Shown here in pieces: positions 53,139 through 63,200 of a DNA stretch of 64,000 nt (positions within the stretch are counted from its first letter, which is position 1; each line of letters opens with the position of its first letter). A program made the position numbers and the translations under genes. Source of the DNA: Thalassospiraceae bacterium LMO-JJ14 (lineage in GTDB: Bacteria; Pseudomonadota; Alphaproteobacteria; Rhodospirillales; Casp-alpha2); NCBI GenBank assembly GCA_021555105.2, contig CP134604.1:1922001-1986000 (forward strand), read 5' to 3'. The notes beneath the pieces are model-generated. The model ran no database searches, had not been told where the DNA came from, and saw nothing but the letters and a program-made list of their open reading frames with translations.

Positions 53139-54461
53139 ATGTTTCAGGATTGCCGTGGACTGGAAATCACGGCGGCGTCGGAGGATGCCGTTAAAGCCTT
53201 CGATGCGACGATCGTGTCGTATCTCGGGATTAACCCAAACGCCGGCCCGAACCTGAAGGCAACCCTCGATGCCGATCCCGATATGCCGCTGGCGCATGCC
53301 CTGAAAACCTATTTCTTTATGCTGATGGCGACCGGCCCCTTGCAGATACGGGCGCAAAAAGCAGCCGCAGACGCCCGCAAGCTTGCCGAAAATGCCAATC
53401 CACGTGAACGAATGCATATCGATGCGGCCGAACACTGGGCGAATGGACGCAAGCGGGCAGCGATCGCCATGTGGGAAGCCATTCTTGTCGGTAATCCGCT
53501 GGATGCGCTGGCGCTGAGACTAGCACACCACGGGCATTTTTATGAAGGCGACGGGCAGAATTTGCGCGATACCGTGACCCGACGCTTGTATGCTTGGTCG
53601 CCGGACGTGCCCGGCTATGGGTATGTCAAAGGCATGCAGTCCTTCGGTTACGAGGAAACGCATAACTACGATGCGGCGATCAAGGCAGGCGAAGAAGCCG
53701 TTGATATAATTTCCGAGAACCCGTGGGCGATTCATGCCGTTGCACATGTCTATGAAATGCGCGATCTGCCGGATGCCGGTATCGCGTGGATAAAGAAGAA
53801 CCAGCCTGGCTGGATTACGGCCAACAACTTCCGTTATCACGTCTGGTGGCACCGGATGCTGATGCATCTGGACCGGGCCGAGTACGATGACGTCTTTCGG
53901 CTGTATGATGAGGATTTATGGGATCCGGAATCGGATGAATATCTTGATCTCATCAATGATGCAGCGGTGCTCTTGCGGCTTGAACTGCATGATCAGGATG
54001 TCGGTGCGCGCTGGGAGGCTCTGGCCGAAAAATGCAAGCTGCACAAAACCGATCAAGCACTGGCCTTCATCGATGTCCACCATGCAATTTCGCTTTCCGC
54101 CGTGGACGGTGATGATGCGCAGGATCTTCTGGATGCGATGCAGGCTTATGCTACGACCAAGGGCGACGATAATGCATACGTGACGCAGATGCTCGGATTG
54201 CCGCTGGCACATGCACTGGTCGCGCACCGCCATGGGGATTACGGTTACGTCGTCGATACGCTGCTGCCGATCCGCTACGAACTACACAAGCTTGGCGGTT
54301 CGCATGCACAACGCGATCTTTTTTCCATGGTGCTGATCGATGCGGCGCTTAAATCCAACCGGATTAATGTTGCCAGAATGCTGATTTCCGAACGGCTTGG
54401 CCGTCTGCCGGACAACAAATGGACACGCGACAAGGCCGCAGCTGCGGAGCGGGCCATCTGA
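53139..54461 (+). CDS. TTC38-like tetratricopeptide-repeat protein
   Basis: 440 residues from the ATG at 53139, seven bases after AGGAG. The helical repeats and set phrases (ANPRERMHIDAAEHWANG, MQSFGYEETHNYDAAIKAGEEAVDI, PWAIHAVAHVYEMRDLPDAGIAWI, HVWWHRMLMHLDRAEYDDV) match the TTC38 family, whose biochemical role is unknown. The His-rich conserved positions hint at a binding pocket. No signal peptide; the J-domain gene follows nine bases later. Confidence 0.85.
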   Translation: MFQDCRGLEITAASEDAVKAFDATIVSYLGINPNAGPNLKATLDADPDMPLAHALKTYFFMLMATGPLQIRAQKAAADARKLAENANPRERMHIDAAEHWANGRKRAAIAMWEAILVGNPLDALALRLAHHGHFYEGDGQNLRDTVTRRLYAWSPDVPGYGYVKGMQSFGYEETHNYDAAIKAGEEAVDIISENPWAIHAVAHVYEMRDLPDAGIAWIKKNQPGWITANNFRYHVWWHRMLMHLDRAEYDDVFRLYDEDLWDPESDEYLDLINDAAVLLRLELHDQDVGARWEALAEKCKLHKTDQALAFIDVHHAISLSAVDGDDAQDLLDAMQAYATTKGDDNAYVTQMLGLPLAHALVAHRHGDYGYVVDTLLPIRYELHKLGGSHAQRDLFSMVLIDAALKSNRINVARMLISERLGRLPDNKWTRDKAAAAERAI

Positions 54462-54469
54462 ATACGCAC

Positions 54470-55327
54470 ATGGCAGCAAAAGAAAAAAGTGGCGATCCTT
54501 ACCGTGTTCTTGGTGTTGCAACTGATGCCAGTGCGGAAGAGATCAAGAAATCTTATCGCCGTAAGGCGCGCGAGATGCATCCGGACCTCGACCCCGGCAA
54601 TCCATGGGCGGAAGAGGAATTCAAGGAACTCTCAGCCGCATATCAGATATTGTCGGATCCGGTTCGCCGTGCCCAGTACGACCGTGGCGAGATCAGTGCC
54701 GAAGGGCGAAAGCGGCGCGCAAAGTCCGCCGATCAGCCTAAGCCTGAAAAGGAAAAGCCGCGAAAATCCGGATTTGAGGGTTTCTTCCGCTCACGGTCGG
54801 CCCCGGATATCGATGGCGTTGATGTCAATTATACCTTGAATGTCGGTTTCCTCGAAGCCGCGCGGGGGGCAAACACGGAATTGAGCACCACGCACGGCGC
54901 CGTGCTCAAGGTCACCGTGCCGCCGGGAACCGTCAGCGGTCAGGTTCTGCGCTTGAAAGGGCAGGGCATGCGGGGGTTCGGTCAAGGACGCGATGGTGAT
55001 GCCCTGATCGAAGTGGCCGTTGATGAACATCCTGTATTCAAATGCAAGGGTCGTGATATTTATACCGATGCCCCGGTGAACCTGGATACTGCCGTTCTTG
55101 GCGGCAAAATACAGGTCGAGACTATCGACGGCATGGTCAATGTCAGAGTGCCGGCCAATTCAAACACCGGCACAAGGCTTCGTCTGAAGGGGCGAGGTCT
55201 TGCTGATGGCGGACGGAAAAGCGGCGAACGCGGCGATCATTTCGTCACGCTGGTGCTGACCTTGCCGAAAAAAGCCGATCCGGATCTTACCGAATTTATC
55301 CGCAAACGCGCTGATAATCTGGAATAG
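54470..55327 (+). CDS. DnaJ-type chaperone without zinc finger (CbpA-like)
   Basis: 285 residues from the ATG at 54470. The J domain is at the N-terminus: DPYRVLGVATDASAEEIKKSYRRKAREMHPDLD, with the HPD motif that triggers DnaK. A charged linker (KPEKEKPRKS) leads to two C-terminal substrate-binding domains (GTVSGQVLRLKGQGMRGFG, NTGTRLRLKGRGLADG). No Cys-rich domain is present, as in CbpA. It probably assists DnaK in the cytoplasm. Confidence 0.92.
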   Translation: MAAKEKSGDPYRVLGVATDASAEEIKKSYRRKAREMHPDLDPGNPWAEEEFKELSAAYQILSDPVRRAQYDRGEISAEGRKRRAKSADQPKPEKEKPRKSGFEGFFRSRSAPDIDGVDVNYTLNVGFLEAARGANTELSTTHGAVLKVTVPPGTVSGQVLRLKGQGMRGFGQGRDGDALIEVAVDEHPVFKCKGRDIYTDAPVNLDTAVLGGKIQVETIDGMVNVRVPANSNTGTRLRLKGRGLADGGRKSGERGDHFVTLVLTLPKKADPDLTEFIRKRADNLE

Positions 55328-55329
55328 GC

Positions 55330-56712
55330 TCAGCGTTCGCTGCCGACCTCCCGTACGACCGCGGTAGCACCTTCATCTTCAAGGATATCCCGCAATGAAA
55401 TGCCCAGCACGCTTCTGTTGGAATTTCTGAGTTCGTTGACGCGTTCCTGCAGTCGCTGACGCCAGGGCTCGCCGCCTTCGATGATGGCATTTTCCGCAAA
55501 ACCCAGTCCCAGAGCGTGATAAAGGTCGAAAAGAGTCACGGTCTCGGGATCACGGGCGAGAATCCATCGGTTTGCGGCAGTCCGTTCAACATAGTGACCG
55601 GCGCGGAGCTGATTGAGGATGCGATCTATGGCTTCGCCGCCGCCGCCGATTGTTCTAAGGATGTGACTGCGGTGAACGGCCCCGCCACCATCCCTGCTGG
55701 AGTCGAACAGGACAGCGAGGATCTGCACGGCAATGACAAAGCGCATGCTGGAGCCGACAGCCGACGTCAGCGGTTTTCCCCCGGCAGACTGCCATTCGCT
55801 GACACTCGCCGTCAGTACGGCGCCCATCAGGACCAAAAGCCAGGATAGATACATCCAGACCAGGAAAATCGGCACTACGGACATGGCCCCGTAGATATTC
55901 TGGTATGTCGGAAACGTGATGATGTACCAGCCGAACAACTTGCGGAGCACCGTGAACCCGATACCGGCGACGATGCCGCCGACGAATCCTGCCGTCATGC
56001 CGACCGGTCTGTTCGGGATGATGATGTAAAAAACCGACAGCAAAAGAATCATCATGATGGTCGGGAGGAATGTCCCGAAAAAGGCTGCGGATTCCCCGCC
56101 TGTATCGATGCCGATCCATTGAGTTGCCGCAAAGAAATAGGTGGAGAGAGAGAAACTGGCCCCTAAAAGCATAGGCCCAAGCGTCAGTAACGCCCAGAAC
56201 ACCAGAAGTCGGGGCACAAACGCACGGGTTCGGACGACGCGAAAGATTGCGTTCATGTCCGCTTCGATGGTGCCGAGTAGCAGAACCGCCGTCGCCGCGA
56301 GAGCGACGATCCCGACGGCGCTCAGGGTTGTCGTGTTTTGCACGAAGCGGTTGAAATAATGCTGCGTGGCATCGGCTGTTTGCGGCAGGAGATTGGCGAA
56401 AAGGGCTTCCTGCAGGGCTTCGCGCACGCCGGAAAAGACGGGGAAAGCGGCCAGCATCGAAAATGCAATCGCCGTCAGCGGAACGACGGCCAGGAGCGAT
56501 GTGTAGCTCAGGCCGGCGGCCATGCGCAGACAGCGGTCTTCGGCGAAGCGATTGCCGACGAATCTCGAAAATGCCCCGACTTCGTTCAGGACGACCTCTA
56601 TACCGGCGACATTTTCCTTCTCCGCTTCGTCCGGAAGGATATTCACTGAATCGTCCGGATATCCGCCGTTATGCTCATCTTCGGTTGAGTTTTCCCGCAT
56701 TCGGCGCTCCAT
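55330..56712 (-). CDS. YihY/BrkB-family inner-membrane protein
   Basis: 460 residues. A soluble N-terminus of about 50 residues is followed by six membrane segments with family sequence: GLSYTSLLAVVPLTAIAFSM, ATAVLLLGTIEADMNAIFRV, GAVLTASVSEWQ and NIYGAMSVVPIFLVWMYLSWLLVL. The C-terminal 130 residues are soluble and winged-helix-like. The older name ribonuclease BN is not supported for this family. Function unproven; proposed transport or envelope roles. Converges with the J-domain gene after two bases. Confidence 0.9.
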   Translation of the reverse strand: MERRMRENSTEDEHNGGYPDDSVNILPDEAEKENVAGIEVVLNEVGAFSRFVGNRFAEDRCLRMAAGLSYTSLLAVVPLTAIAFSMLAAFPVFSGVREALQEALFANLLPQTADATQHYFNRFVQNTTTLSAVGIVALAATAVLLLGTIEADMNAIFRVVRTRAFVPRLLVFWALLTLGPMLLGASFSLSTYFFAATQWIGIDTGGESAAFFGTFLPTIMMILLLSVFYIIIPNRPVGMTAGFVGGIVAGIGFTVLRKLFGWYIITFPTYQNIYGAMSVVPIFLVWMYLSWLLVLMGAVLTASVSEWQSAGGKPLTSAVGSSMRFVIAVQILAVLFDSSRDGGGAVHRSHILRTIGGGGEAIDRILNQLRAGHYVERTAANRWILARDPETVTLFDLYHALGLGFAENAIIEGGEPWRQRLQERVNELRNSNRSVLGISLRDILEDEGATAVVREVGSER

Positions 56713-56868
56713 CCGATTGACGCATTGTTCGCCTTATTATATGGCAAAGCCCCTGCCGCGAAACATATTGTGCGATGACATGGTTTGATCGGAATTTTGC
56801 GTGTAGCATGTCTCCGAGGGCAGATTCCCGATGCGGGAATATGGTGAGTAAAAGACGAGGATAAAAAA

Positions 56869-57681
56869 ATGGGTCAACCTGCACCTTTGATGCAAGGTAA
56901 ACGCGGCTTGGTTATGGGTGTTGCGAATGATCGCTCTATCGCATGGGGGATCGCCAAGGCGGCACACGAACAGGGAGCGGAGCTGGCATTCACTTTCCAG
57001 GGCGAAGCCTTGCAAAAGCGGGTGGTGCCGCTTGCGCAATCCGTTGGTTCGGATCTGGTTTTACCCTGTGACGTCACGGATGCCGCCAGCATTGATGCCG
57101 TTTTCGATACCTTGAAAGAAAAATGGGGCGGGATCGATTTTCTGGTCCATGCGGTGGCCTATTCCAACAAGGAAGAGCTCAAGGGCGCGTATATCGATAC
57201 CACGCCAGAGAATTTCGAACTGACCATGAACGTCAGCTGTTATTCGTTCACGGCGGTCTGCCAGCGTGCACGTCCGTTGCTCAACGAAGGCGCAAGCCTG
57301 CTGACGCTTACGTATTACGGGGCCGAGCGGGTGATGCCGCACTACAATGTCATGGGGGTCGCCAAGGCGGCGCTTGAGGCCAGCGTGCGCTACCTTGCCG
57401 AAGATCTCGGCAAGGACGGGATTCGCGTCAATTCACTGTCTGCCGGGCCAATGAAAACGCTGGCTGCCAGCGGGATCGGGGATTTCCGTTATATCCTGAA
57501 GTGGAACGAGTACAATTCGCCGCTGCGCCGCAACGTCAACATGGACGACATCGGCGGTGCCGGAGTTTACCTGCTGTCATCGCTGTCGAGCGGCGTGACC
57601 GGCGAAACGCACCATGTCGATTGCGGCTATAATATCGTCGGCATGAAAGCCGTCGATGCGCCCGATATCTCTGTCGTCTGA
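56869..57681 (+). CDS. fabI: Enoyl-[acyl-carrier-protein] reductase (NADH)
   Basis: 270 residues with GAGG upstream. FabI-type SDR features: LMQGKRGLVMGVANDRSIAWGIA in place of the classical GxxxGxG, HAVAYSNKEELKGAYIDT, and the Tyr-x6-Lys pair in YNVMGVAKAALEAS with an upstream Tyr in TYYGAERV. This gene performs the last reduction of each fatty-acid elongation cycle and is the usual triclosan/isoniazid-type target. aroC follows after 13 bases. Confidence 0.96.
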   Translation: MGQPAPLMQGKRGLVMGVANDRSIAWGIAKAAHEQGAELAFTFQGEALQKRVVPLAQSVGSDLVLPCDVTDAASIDAVFDTLKEKWGGIDFLVHAVAYSNKEELKGAYIDTTPENFELTMNVSCYSFTAVCQRARPLLNEGASLLTLTYYGAERVMPHYNVMGVAKAALEASVRYLAEDLGKDGIRVNSLSAGPMKTLAASGIGDFRYILKWNEYNSPLRRNVNMDDIGGAGVYLLSSLSSGVTGETHHVDCGYNIVGMKAVDAPDISVV

Positions 57682-57694
57682 CTTGAGCTGAGCC

Positions 57695-58765
57695 ATGTCG
57701 CACAACACTTTCGGCCATCTTTTCCGGGTGACGACCTTCGGCGAAAGCCACGGCCCTGCGCTGGGCTGTGTCGTTGACGGCTGTCCGCCTGGGCTTGAGC
57801 TGAGCGAAAGCGACATCCAACCGTATCTGGACAAGCGTCGTCCCGGCCAGTCGAAATACACGACGCAGCGCCAGGAAGCCGATCAGGTCAAAATCCTGTC
57901 CGGTACGTTCGAGGGCAGGACGACCGGCACACCGATCGGTCTGCTGATCGAAAATACCGATCAGCGGTCCAAGGATTACGGCGACATCAAGGACAAGTAT
58001 CGTCCCGGCCATGCCGATTATACCTATGATGCCAAATACGGCTTTCGCGATTATCGGGGCGGCGGACGCTCGTCGGCGCGCGAAACCGCGATGCGGGTCG
58101 CAGCCGGGGCCGTGGCGCGGAAGATTCTCGGCGACGGGATCGTTATACGCGGCGGACTGATCCGTATGGGCGACAAGGCCGTGCCGGACGGCGTGCGCGA
58201 CTGGGATGCGGTCGACGACAATCCATTTTTCGCCCCCGACGCTGCGAGTGCCGGGGTATTTGCCGATTATCTTGATGGCATCCGCAAGCAGGGATCGTCC
58301 GTCGGCGCGGTTATCGAGGTTATAGCTTCTGGTGTGCCGGCAGGCTGGGGGGCGCCGGTTTATGCCAAGCTGGATTCCGAACTGGCGTCTGCGATGATGA
58401 GCATTAACGCGGTCAAAGGCGTCGAGATCGGCGCCGGCATGGATGCGGCCCGGCTGACGGGCGAGGAAAATGCCGACGAAATGCGGTTCGTGGACGGCAA
58501 GCCGGTGTTCACGTCAAACAATAACGGCGGCGTTCTGGGCGGTATTTCAACCGGTCAGAATGTGGTTGTCCGATTTTCCGTCAAACCGACGAGTTCGATC
58601 CTGTCGCCGCGCGCGACCATCGACAGAAGCGGCAATGAAACCGACATCGTCACCAAGGGTCGCCACGACCCTTGTGTCGGCATCCGCGCCGTACCGATTG
58701 GCGAGGCGATGATGGCCTGTGTGCTGGCCGATCAGTTCCTGCGCCATCGTGGCCAGTGCGGTTAG
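57695..58765 (+). CDS. aroC: Chorismate synthase
   Basis: 356 residues of standard length. Signatures: [58 protein letters not shown], and [27 protein letters not shown] with [22 protein letters not shown]. It converts EPSP to chorismate with reduced FMN, ending the shikimate pathway. Likely cotranscribed with fabI. Confidence 0.97.
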   Translation: MSHNTFGHLFRVTTFGESHGPALGCVVDGCPPGLELSESDIQPYLDKRRPGQSKYTTQRQEADQVKILSGTFEGRTTGTPIGLLIENTDQRSKDYGDIKDKYRPGHADYTYDAKYGFRDYRGGGRSSARETAMRVAAGAVARKILGDGIVIRGGLIRMGDKAVPDGVRDWDAVDDNPFFAPDAASAGVFADYLDGIRKQGSSVGAVIEVIASGVPAGWGAPVYAKLDSELASAMMSINAVKGVEIGAGMDAARLTGEENADEMRFVDGKPVFTSNNNGGVLGGISTGQNVVVRFSVKPTSSILSPRATIDRSGNETDIVTKGRHDPCVGIRAVPIGEAMMACVLADQFLRHRGQCG

Positions 58766-58772
58766 ACGTCGG

Positions 58773-59357
58773 TTAACCGAACAAATCCGCCTGCGCCGGG
58801 GGCGGCGGCTTCTCTTCTTCGAACAGAAGATTTCCTTCATAAGGCACAAGAATGCCGGAAACCTCAGCGAAAGGCTGTGCACCCAGCCATACATCGATCG
58901 TGGGCGGGTCGAGAATTACCGGCATGCGATTGTGGATGTGCGCAATCTTCGGCGTCGGCGTGCAGGTGATGATCGTGAAACGTTCACCATCCGTCAGCCC
59001 GGCCATGCCGAAGACGGGTTCCCCCAAAACCGAAATCCGGTTCTTGAGCTTTTTGCCGCTGTCCGTCTTGCGCCATTCGAAATAGGCACTGGCGGGAACG
59101 ATACAGCGTTTATCCAGCAGTCCGCGAAATGTCGGCTTCTCGCTGAGCGTCTCGCTGCGCGCATTGATCATCGGCTGCTTCGACCAGTCAACGCTAAGCC
59201 CCCACGGCTGCAGAAGGGGGATGTTCCCCATGCCGATGATCAGCGACAGGTCGGTCGGGCGCAACGCAGCCTTGTTCGGCAACGGCGGGTCTTCGTCGAG
59301 GCCGAATGCTGATGAAATGTCGCCGGGCGCGGCATTGAGTTCGAAGTTCGAGCACAT
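58773..59357 (-). CDS. SRAP (YedK/HMCES) peptidase-like DNA-damage protein
   Basis: 194 residues from the ATG at 59357, chosen because family members start with Met-Cys so that Cys2 becomes N-terminal; here MCSNFEL. Other active-site parts: Asn in LSVDWSKQPMINARSETL, Glu in CIVPASAYFEWRK and His in HIHNRMPVIL. Such proteins form a crosslink to abasic sites in single-stranded DNA. The usual MCGRY/F opening is altered to MCSNF. Convergent with aroC. Confidence 0.9.
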   Translation of the reverse strand: MCSNFELNAAPGDISSAFGLDEDPPLPNKAALRPTDLSLIIGMGNIPLLQPWGLSVDWSKQPMINARSETLSEKPTFRGLLDKRCIVPASAYFEWRKTDSGKKLKNRISVLGEPVFGMAGLTDGERFTIITCTPTPKIAHIHNRMPVILDPPTIDVWLGAQPFAEVSGILVPYEGNLLFEEEKPPPPAQADLFG

Positions 59358-59471
59358 GAGCCGATCATAAACATTCACGGCACCCCGTCACCGTTGGAAT
59401 CATGATTTTCTATTGGCGCACAGGGCTTTCAAGCTCTGGCCAGAGGTGCCGCTTTCAAGTACCGTCTGCAC

Positions 59472-60230
59472 ATGAACGACACTCATTCAGACGACGAAGA
59501 TCGCAAGACCGTTATCATCACCGGTGCCAGCCGCGGCATCGGTCATTATACGGCCCGGCTTTTTCTGGAACGCGGCTGGAACATCATCACGTGCTCGCGT
59601 GACGAAGCGCCCGAGGCCTGCAAACGCGAGCCTAAGTGGACCTGCCATATCCCGACCGACCTGGGCGATGACGCCAGCATTCAGAACTTCATCAAGGAAG
59701 CGAAAAAGGCGCTCGGCGGCCATCCGCTGCATGCGCTGGTCAACAACGCCGGCATGTCGCCCAAGACCCCGTACAAGGAACGTCTGGGCATCCTCAATGG
59801 TGATCTCGATGCGTGGCATGACGTGTTCGAGCTGAATTTCTTCGCCCCGCTGAAACTGTCACGGGGTTTCGCCAGCGATCTGCATAAGGGCAAGGGGGCG
59901 ATCGTCAATGTCACATCGATTGCCGGACATTACATTCATCCGTTTGCCGGCTCGGCCTATTCCATATCGAAAACCGCGCTTTCGGGCCTGACGCGCGAAA
60001 TGGCGAACGAGTTCGCGGAACTGGATGTGCGCGTCAATGCCGTGGCACCGGGCGAGATCGAAACCGAGATGGTCGGGCCTGAATACGATCTGCTGATCCC
60101 GCGCATTCCGCTGCAGCGTATGGGAACGCCGGCGGACGTCGCGGGGACGATTTATTATCTTTGTTCGGAAGACAGCCAGTACGTTACCGGTACCGAGGTT
60201 TGGGTGACCGGTGGCCAGCACCTGTTCTGA
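59472..60230 (+). CDS. Short-chain dehydrogenase/reductase
   Basis: 252 residues. The N-terminal cofactor motif is GASRGIGHYTARLFLERGW, then NNAGMSP, the catalytic Ser region VTSIAGHYIHPFAGSAYSISKTAL with Tyr-x3-Lys, and the end TGTEVWVTGGQHLF. Sequence after the Rossmann start (SRDEAP) does not tell NAD from NADP. It sits before the large glycosyltransferase fusion; a role in making or modifying a sugar donor is possible but unproven. Confidence 0.92.
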   Translation: MNDTHSDDEDRKTVIITGASRGIGHYTARLFLERGWNIITCSRDEAPEACKREPKWTCHIPTDLGDDASIQNFIKEAKKALGGHPLHALVNNAGMSPKTPYKERLGILNGDLDAWHDVFELNFFAPLKLSRGFASDLHKGKGAIVNVTSIAGHYIHPFAGSAYSISKTALSGLTREMANEFAELDVRVNAVAPGEIETEMVGPEYDLLIPRIPLQRMGTPADVAGTIYYLCSEDSQYVTGTEVWVTGGQHLF

Positions 60231-60254
60231 TCCGCATTACCCGGGGGAAGGTTT

Positions 60255-63200
60255 ATGGCGGTTCATGTTAAGCCGGTGAAGGTCAGCAAGGCCGCTCAGG
60301 ACGGCGCTGAAAATGCGGTGCATTTCTATCGCCGCGACATCGATGCCCGGCCACGCTCTGCCGGTTCGTTTCTGGGGGCATTCGTCAAACACAGCGGCGT
60401 ATCGGGTTTTTTCTGCCAGTCGCACGACCCCGAGGATTTCGACGACTTCGTCAGCCGTGTAGCCAAGGCCGATACCCAGCAGCGCGAATGCCGTTATGTC
60501 GCGCCGGGTGACCGCAAGGGCTTTCGGGATGCCCCGTTGTTACGGCTGTCCGGACCGGATATCGGGCCCCTGATGTGGCGGCGGCGCACCTTTGGGCAGC
60601 GTCATTATTCCATTGTCGGTGAAATCGAAAACCTTGGGGCGGCGGCAACGCAGGCGGCACTGTGCGATTTGCTGATCGCACCAGCGCAACATTGGGATGC
60701 GGTGGTCTACCCGTCGAAAACGGTCAAGCAGACGGCAGAGCGCCTGTTGCAAATGCAGGCGGAGTACCTGGGTTTCAGGATGGGCGGGGAACACAGCTTC
60801 GGCGGAGTTGGTTTCGTCATTCCGCCAGGTATCAATGCCGGAATGTATGAAGAAACGGCAGAAACGCAGGGTCTGCGAGAAGGCGTGCGGCGGCGGTTGG
60901 GCATCCGCGAAGAAGACTTCTGTGTGCTGACGACGGGGAATTTCGCATTCTATCAGCGTTCCCACCCGACGCCGCTGTATCTGGCGCTTGAAGCAACGGC
61001 GCGACGCACCGGCGTGCGTATTCACCTTTTGCAGGCGGGCTGGTTCGATAATGAGAAAATCGAGCGCGCCTACCGTGAGGCGATCCGTGAATTCGCCCCG
61101 GCGGTGAATGCGATTTTTCTGGATGGGCGCGAGGCTGATATCCGTGACCGGGTATGGTTCGCAGCTGATGCCTATGCCGCCTTCGACGATGCACTGAACC
61201 ATGGCGTCGATACCGAAATGCTTGAGGCGATGGCCGCCGGATTGCCGGTTGTGGCGGCGGATTGGGGCGCCAACAGGGATATCGTCGCGAATGGCGAAAA
61301 CGGCTATCTGGTGCCGACCTGGCTGCCGCTACCGGAAAGCGGCGGCGATCTGACGCTGGCGCCCGAAAACGAGATCATGGGGGCGGACGGGCTAAGGGCC
61401 GATACGTTTCTTGCCGGGACCGTCAGCCAGACGACGGTCATCGACATTCGTGCGGCAGCGGAAACATTCGAAGCTTTGGCCGGAGATATGGGGCACCGCC
61501 GTAAAATGAGTGCCGCTGCGCGCCAAGCCGCGCTGCAGACCTATGACTGGCCGGTCGTCATCCGGCGACATCAGGCATTATGGTCGGAACTTCGACGGGT
61601 TCGCGCCGATGCTGCGGAAATCGCACCGCCGATCCCCGGGCGTCCGGCGATCCCGCATCTGGATGATCCATTTTCCGTATTCAAGGCATATGCGACGCAT
61701 GCCATCTCGGAACATGCCCGGGTGTCTTTGTCGCCCGGCATCGAACGCGGCGAAGGTGTGGCGAACCGCCTCAAGCGTATTCGCTCCAACCCCATCAATG
61801 ATACGGCGGGGCACGCCCTTCTGGAACCCGATGAGCAAGATCACTGCCTGTCCCACCTGTCGGAGCGCGAGGCGGTTGAGGTCATTCAACTCGCCGAACT
61901 GCTGCCCGAAAAGCGGCGTTACCGCTTGCCCAGAACCCTGGGCTGGTTGGCGAAGATGGGCGTGGTCCGTCTGACGCCGTCGGCGCAGCCGGATAAACCC
62001 GGCCAAGAGGATGCGCAGGTCGGTGTTTCGATGGTCGATCTCGGGCTGACGGCACGCAGACAGGGGTCGGATAAGGCGGCGGCGGAATATTTTCAGAATG
62101 CCCTGGCGCAAAATCCGACCGACCCGCTTGCCAATCAATTCATGGGCGAACTATTGGCCGAAGCGCATCATCTCGATCAGGCGGTCAATTATTTTGAAAA
62201 GGCCGTTGCCGGCAATCCAACGGCCGTCGATGCCAGGCTCGACCTCGGCAAGGCGCTGTTCCTGAGGGGTGATCAGCAGGGAGGGATCGCGTATCTGCAG
62301 GATGCCGTGTCCCTGGCGCCCGAGAATGCAGACGCGCATTACCTGCTGGGCGCGGCTTACCGGCATGTGGGTGCCGCGGATGAGGCGGTCAAATCGCTGG
62401 AGCGCAGCCTGCGCCTGAGCCCGAAGCGGATCGAGGCGTTGGTGCATCTTGGGTATGCCCGAAAAAGTGCCGGCCGGCGGGCCGAAGCTTTGCAGGCTTT
62501 TAAGGATGCCTTACGGCTGGCCCCAGGAAACCTGCTCGCGCATGCCGGTGAAATGAGCCTCGCCGTCGAACGTGACGGGCGCAAACTTGTCGAACGCGAT
62601 AGCAGGGCCCGCCGGGTTGCACTTCATTTCAATGGTGCGGAACAGTTCTACCCTCTGTCCGCACTGTTCAGGCAGGCACAATCCTCACATTGGCCGCTTC
62701 TCACATCGGATGGACGCGATCTCGTCGAATTCAAACCGGATGTCATCGTGGTCGGCGGGACGCAGACGGCGCAGGTGCGCGAACTGGTTCCCAATGCGCT
62801 GATTATCTCGGCACCGGTGTTTCTTGCCTCGCAAAACCGTTTCCGGGCGGCATTCGATGGCGCGGATATTGTTTGTGCGCCGGGGCAAATTGTCGGTGAT
62901 GCCTGGGTTAAGCTGGGCCTTGCCGAGGCTTTGCAGGTCAGGGTCTGCGGTCATTTGCCGCTGGACCCGTTGTTCAGAGGCGATACGCTCCCAACGCCAA
63001 GGCCCCTCATGGATGCGTCGGCAACCGTGCTATATGCGCCCGGACACCGGCCGCAGCTTTCATCGGCGGGAATGCTTGGCGAGAATATCGTCGATTTGAT
63101 CCGCGGTGCACGTCATGACGTCACGCTGGTGATCAAGCCGCACCCCGAAACCTTTATCCGCCAACCCAAATGGATTGAAACGTGGGCCAGAGCGGCACAT

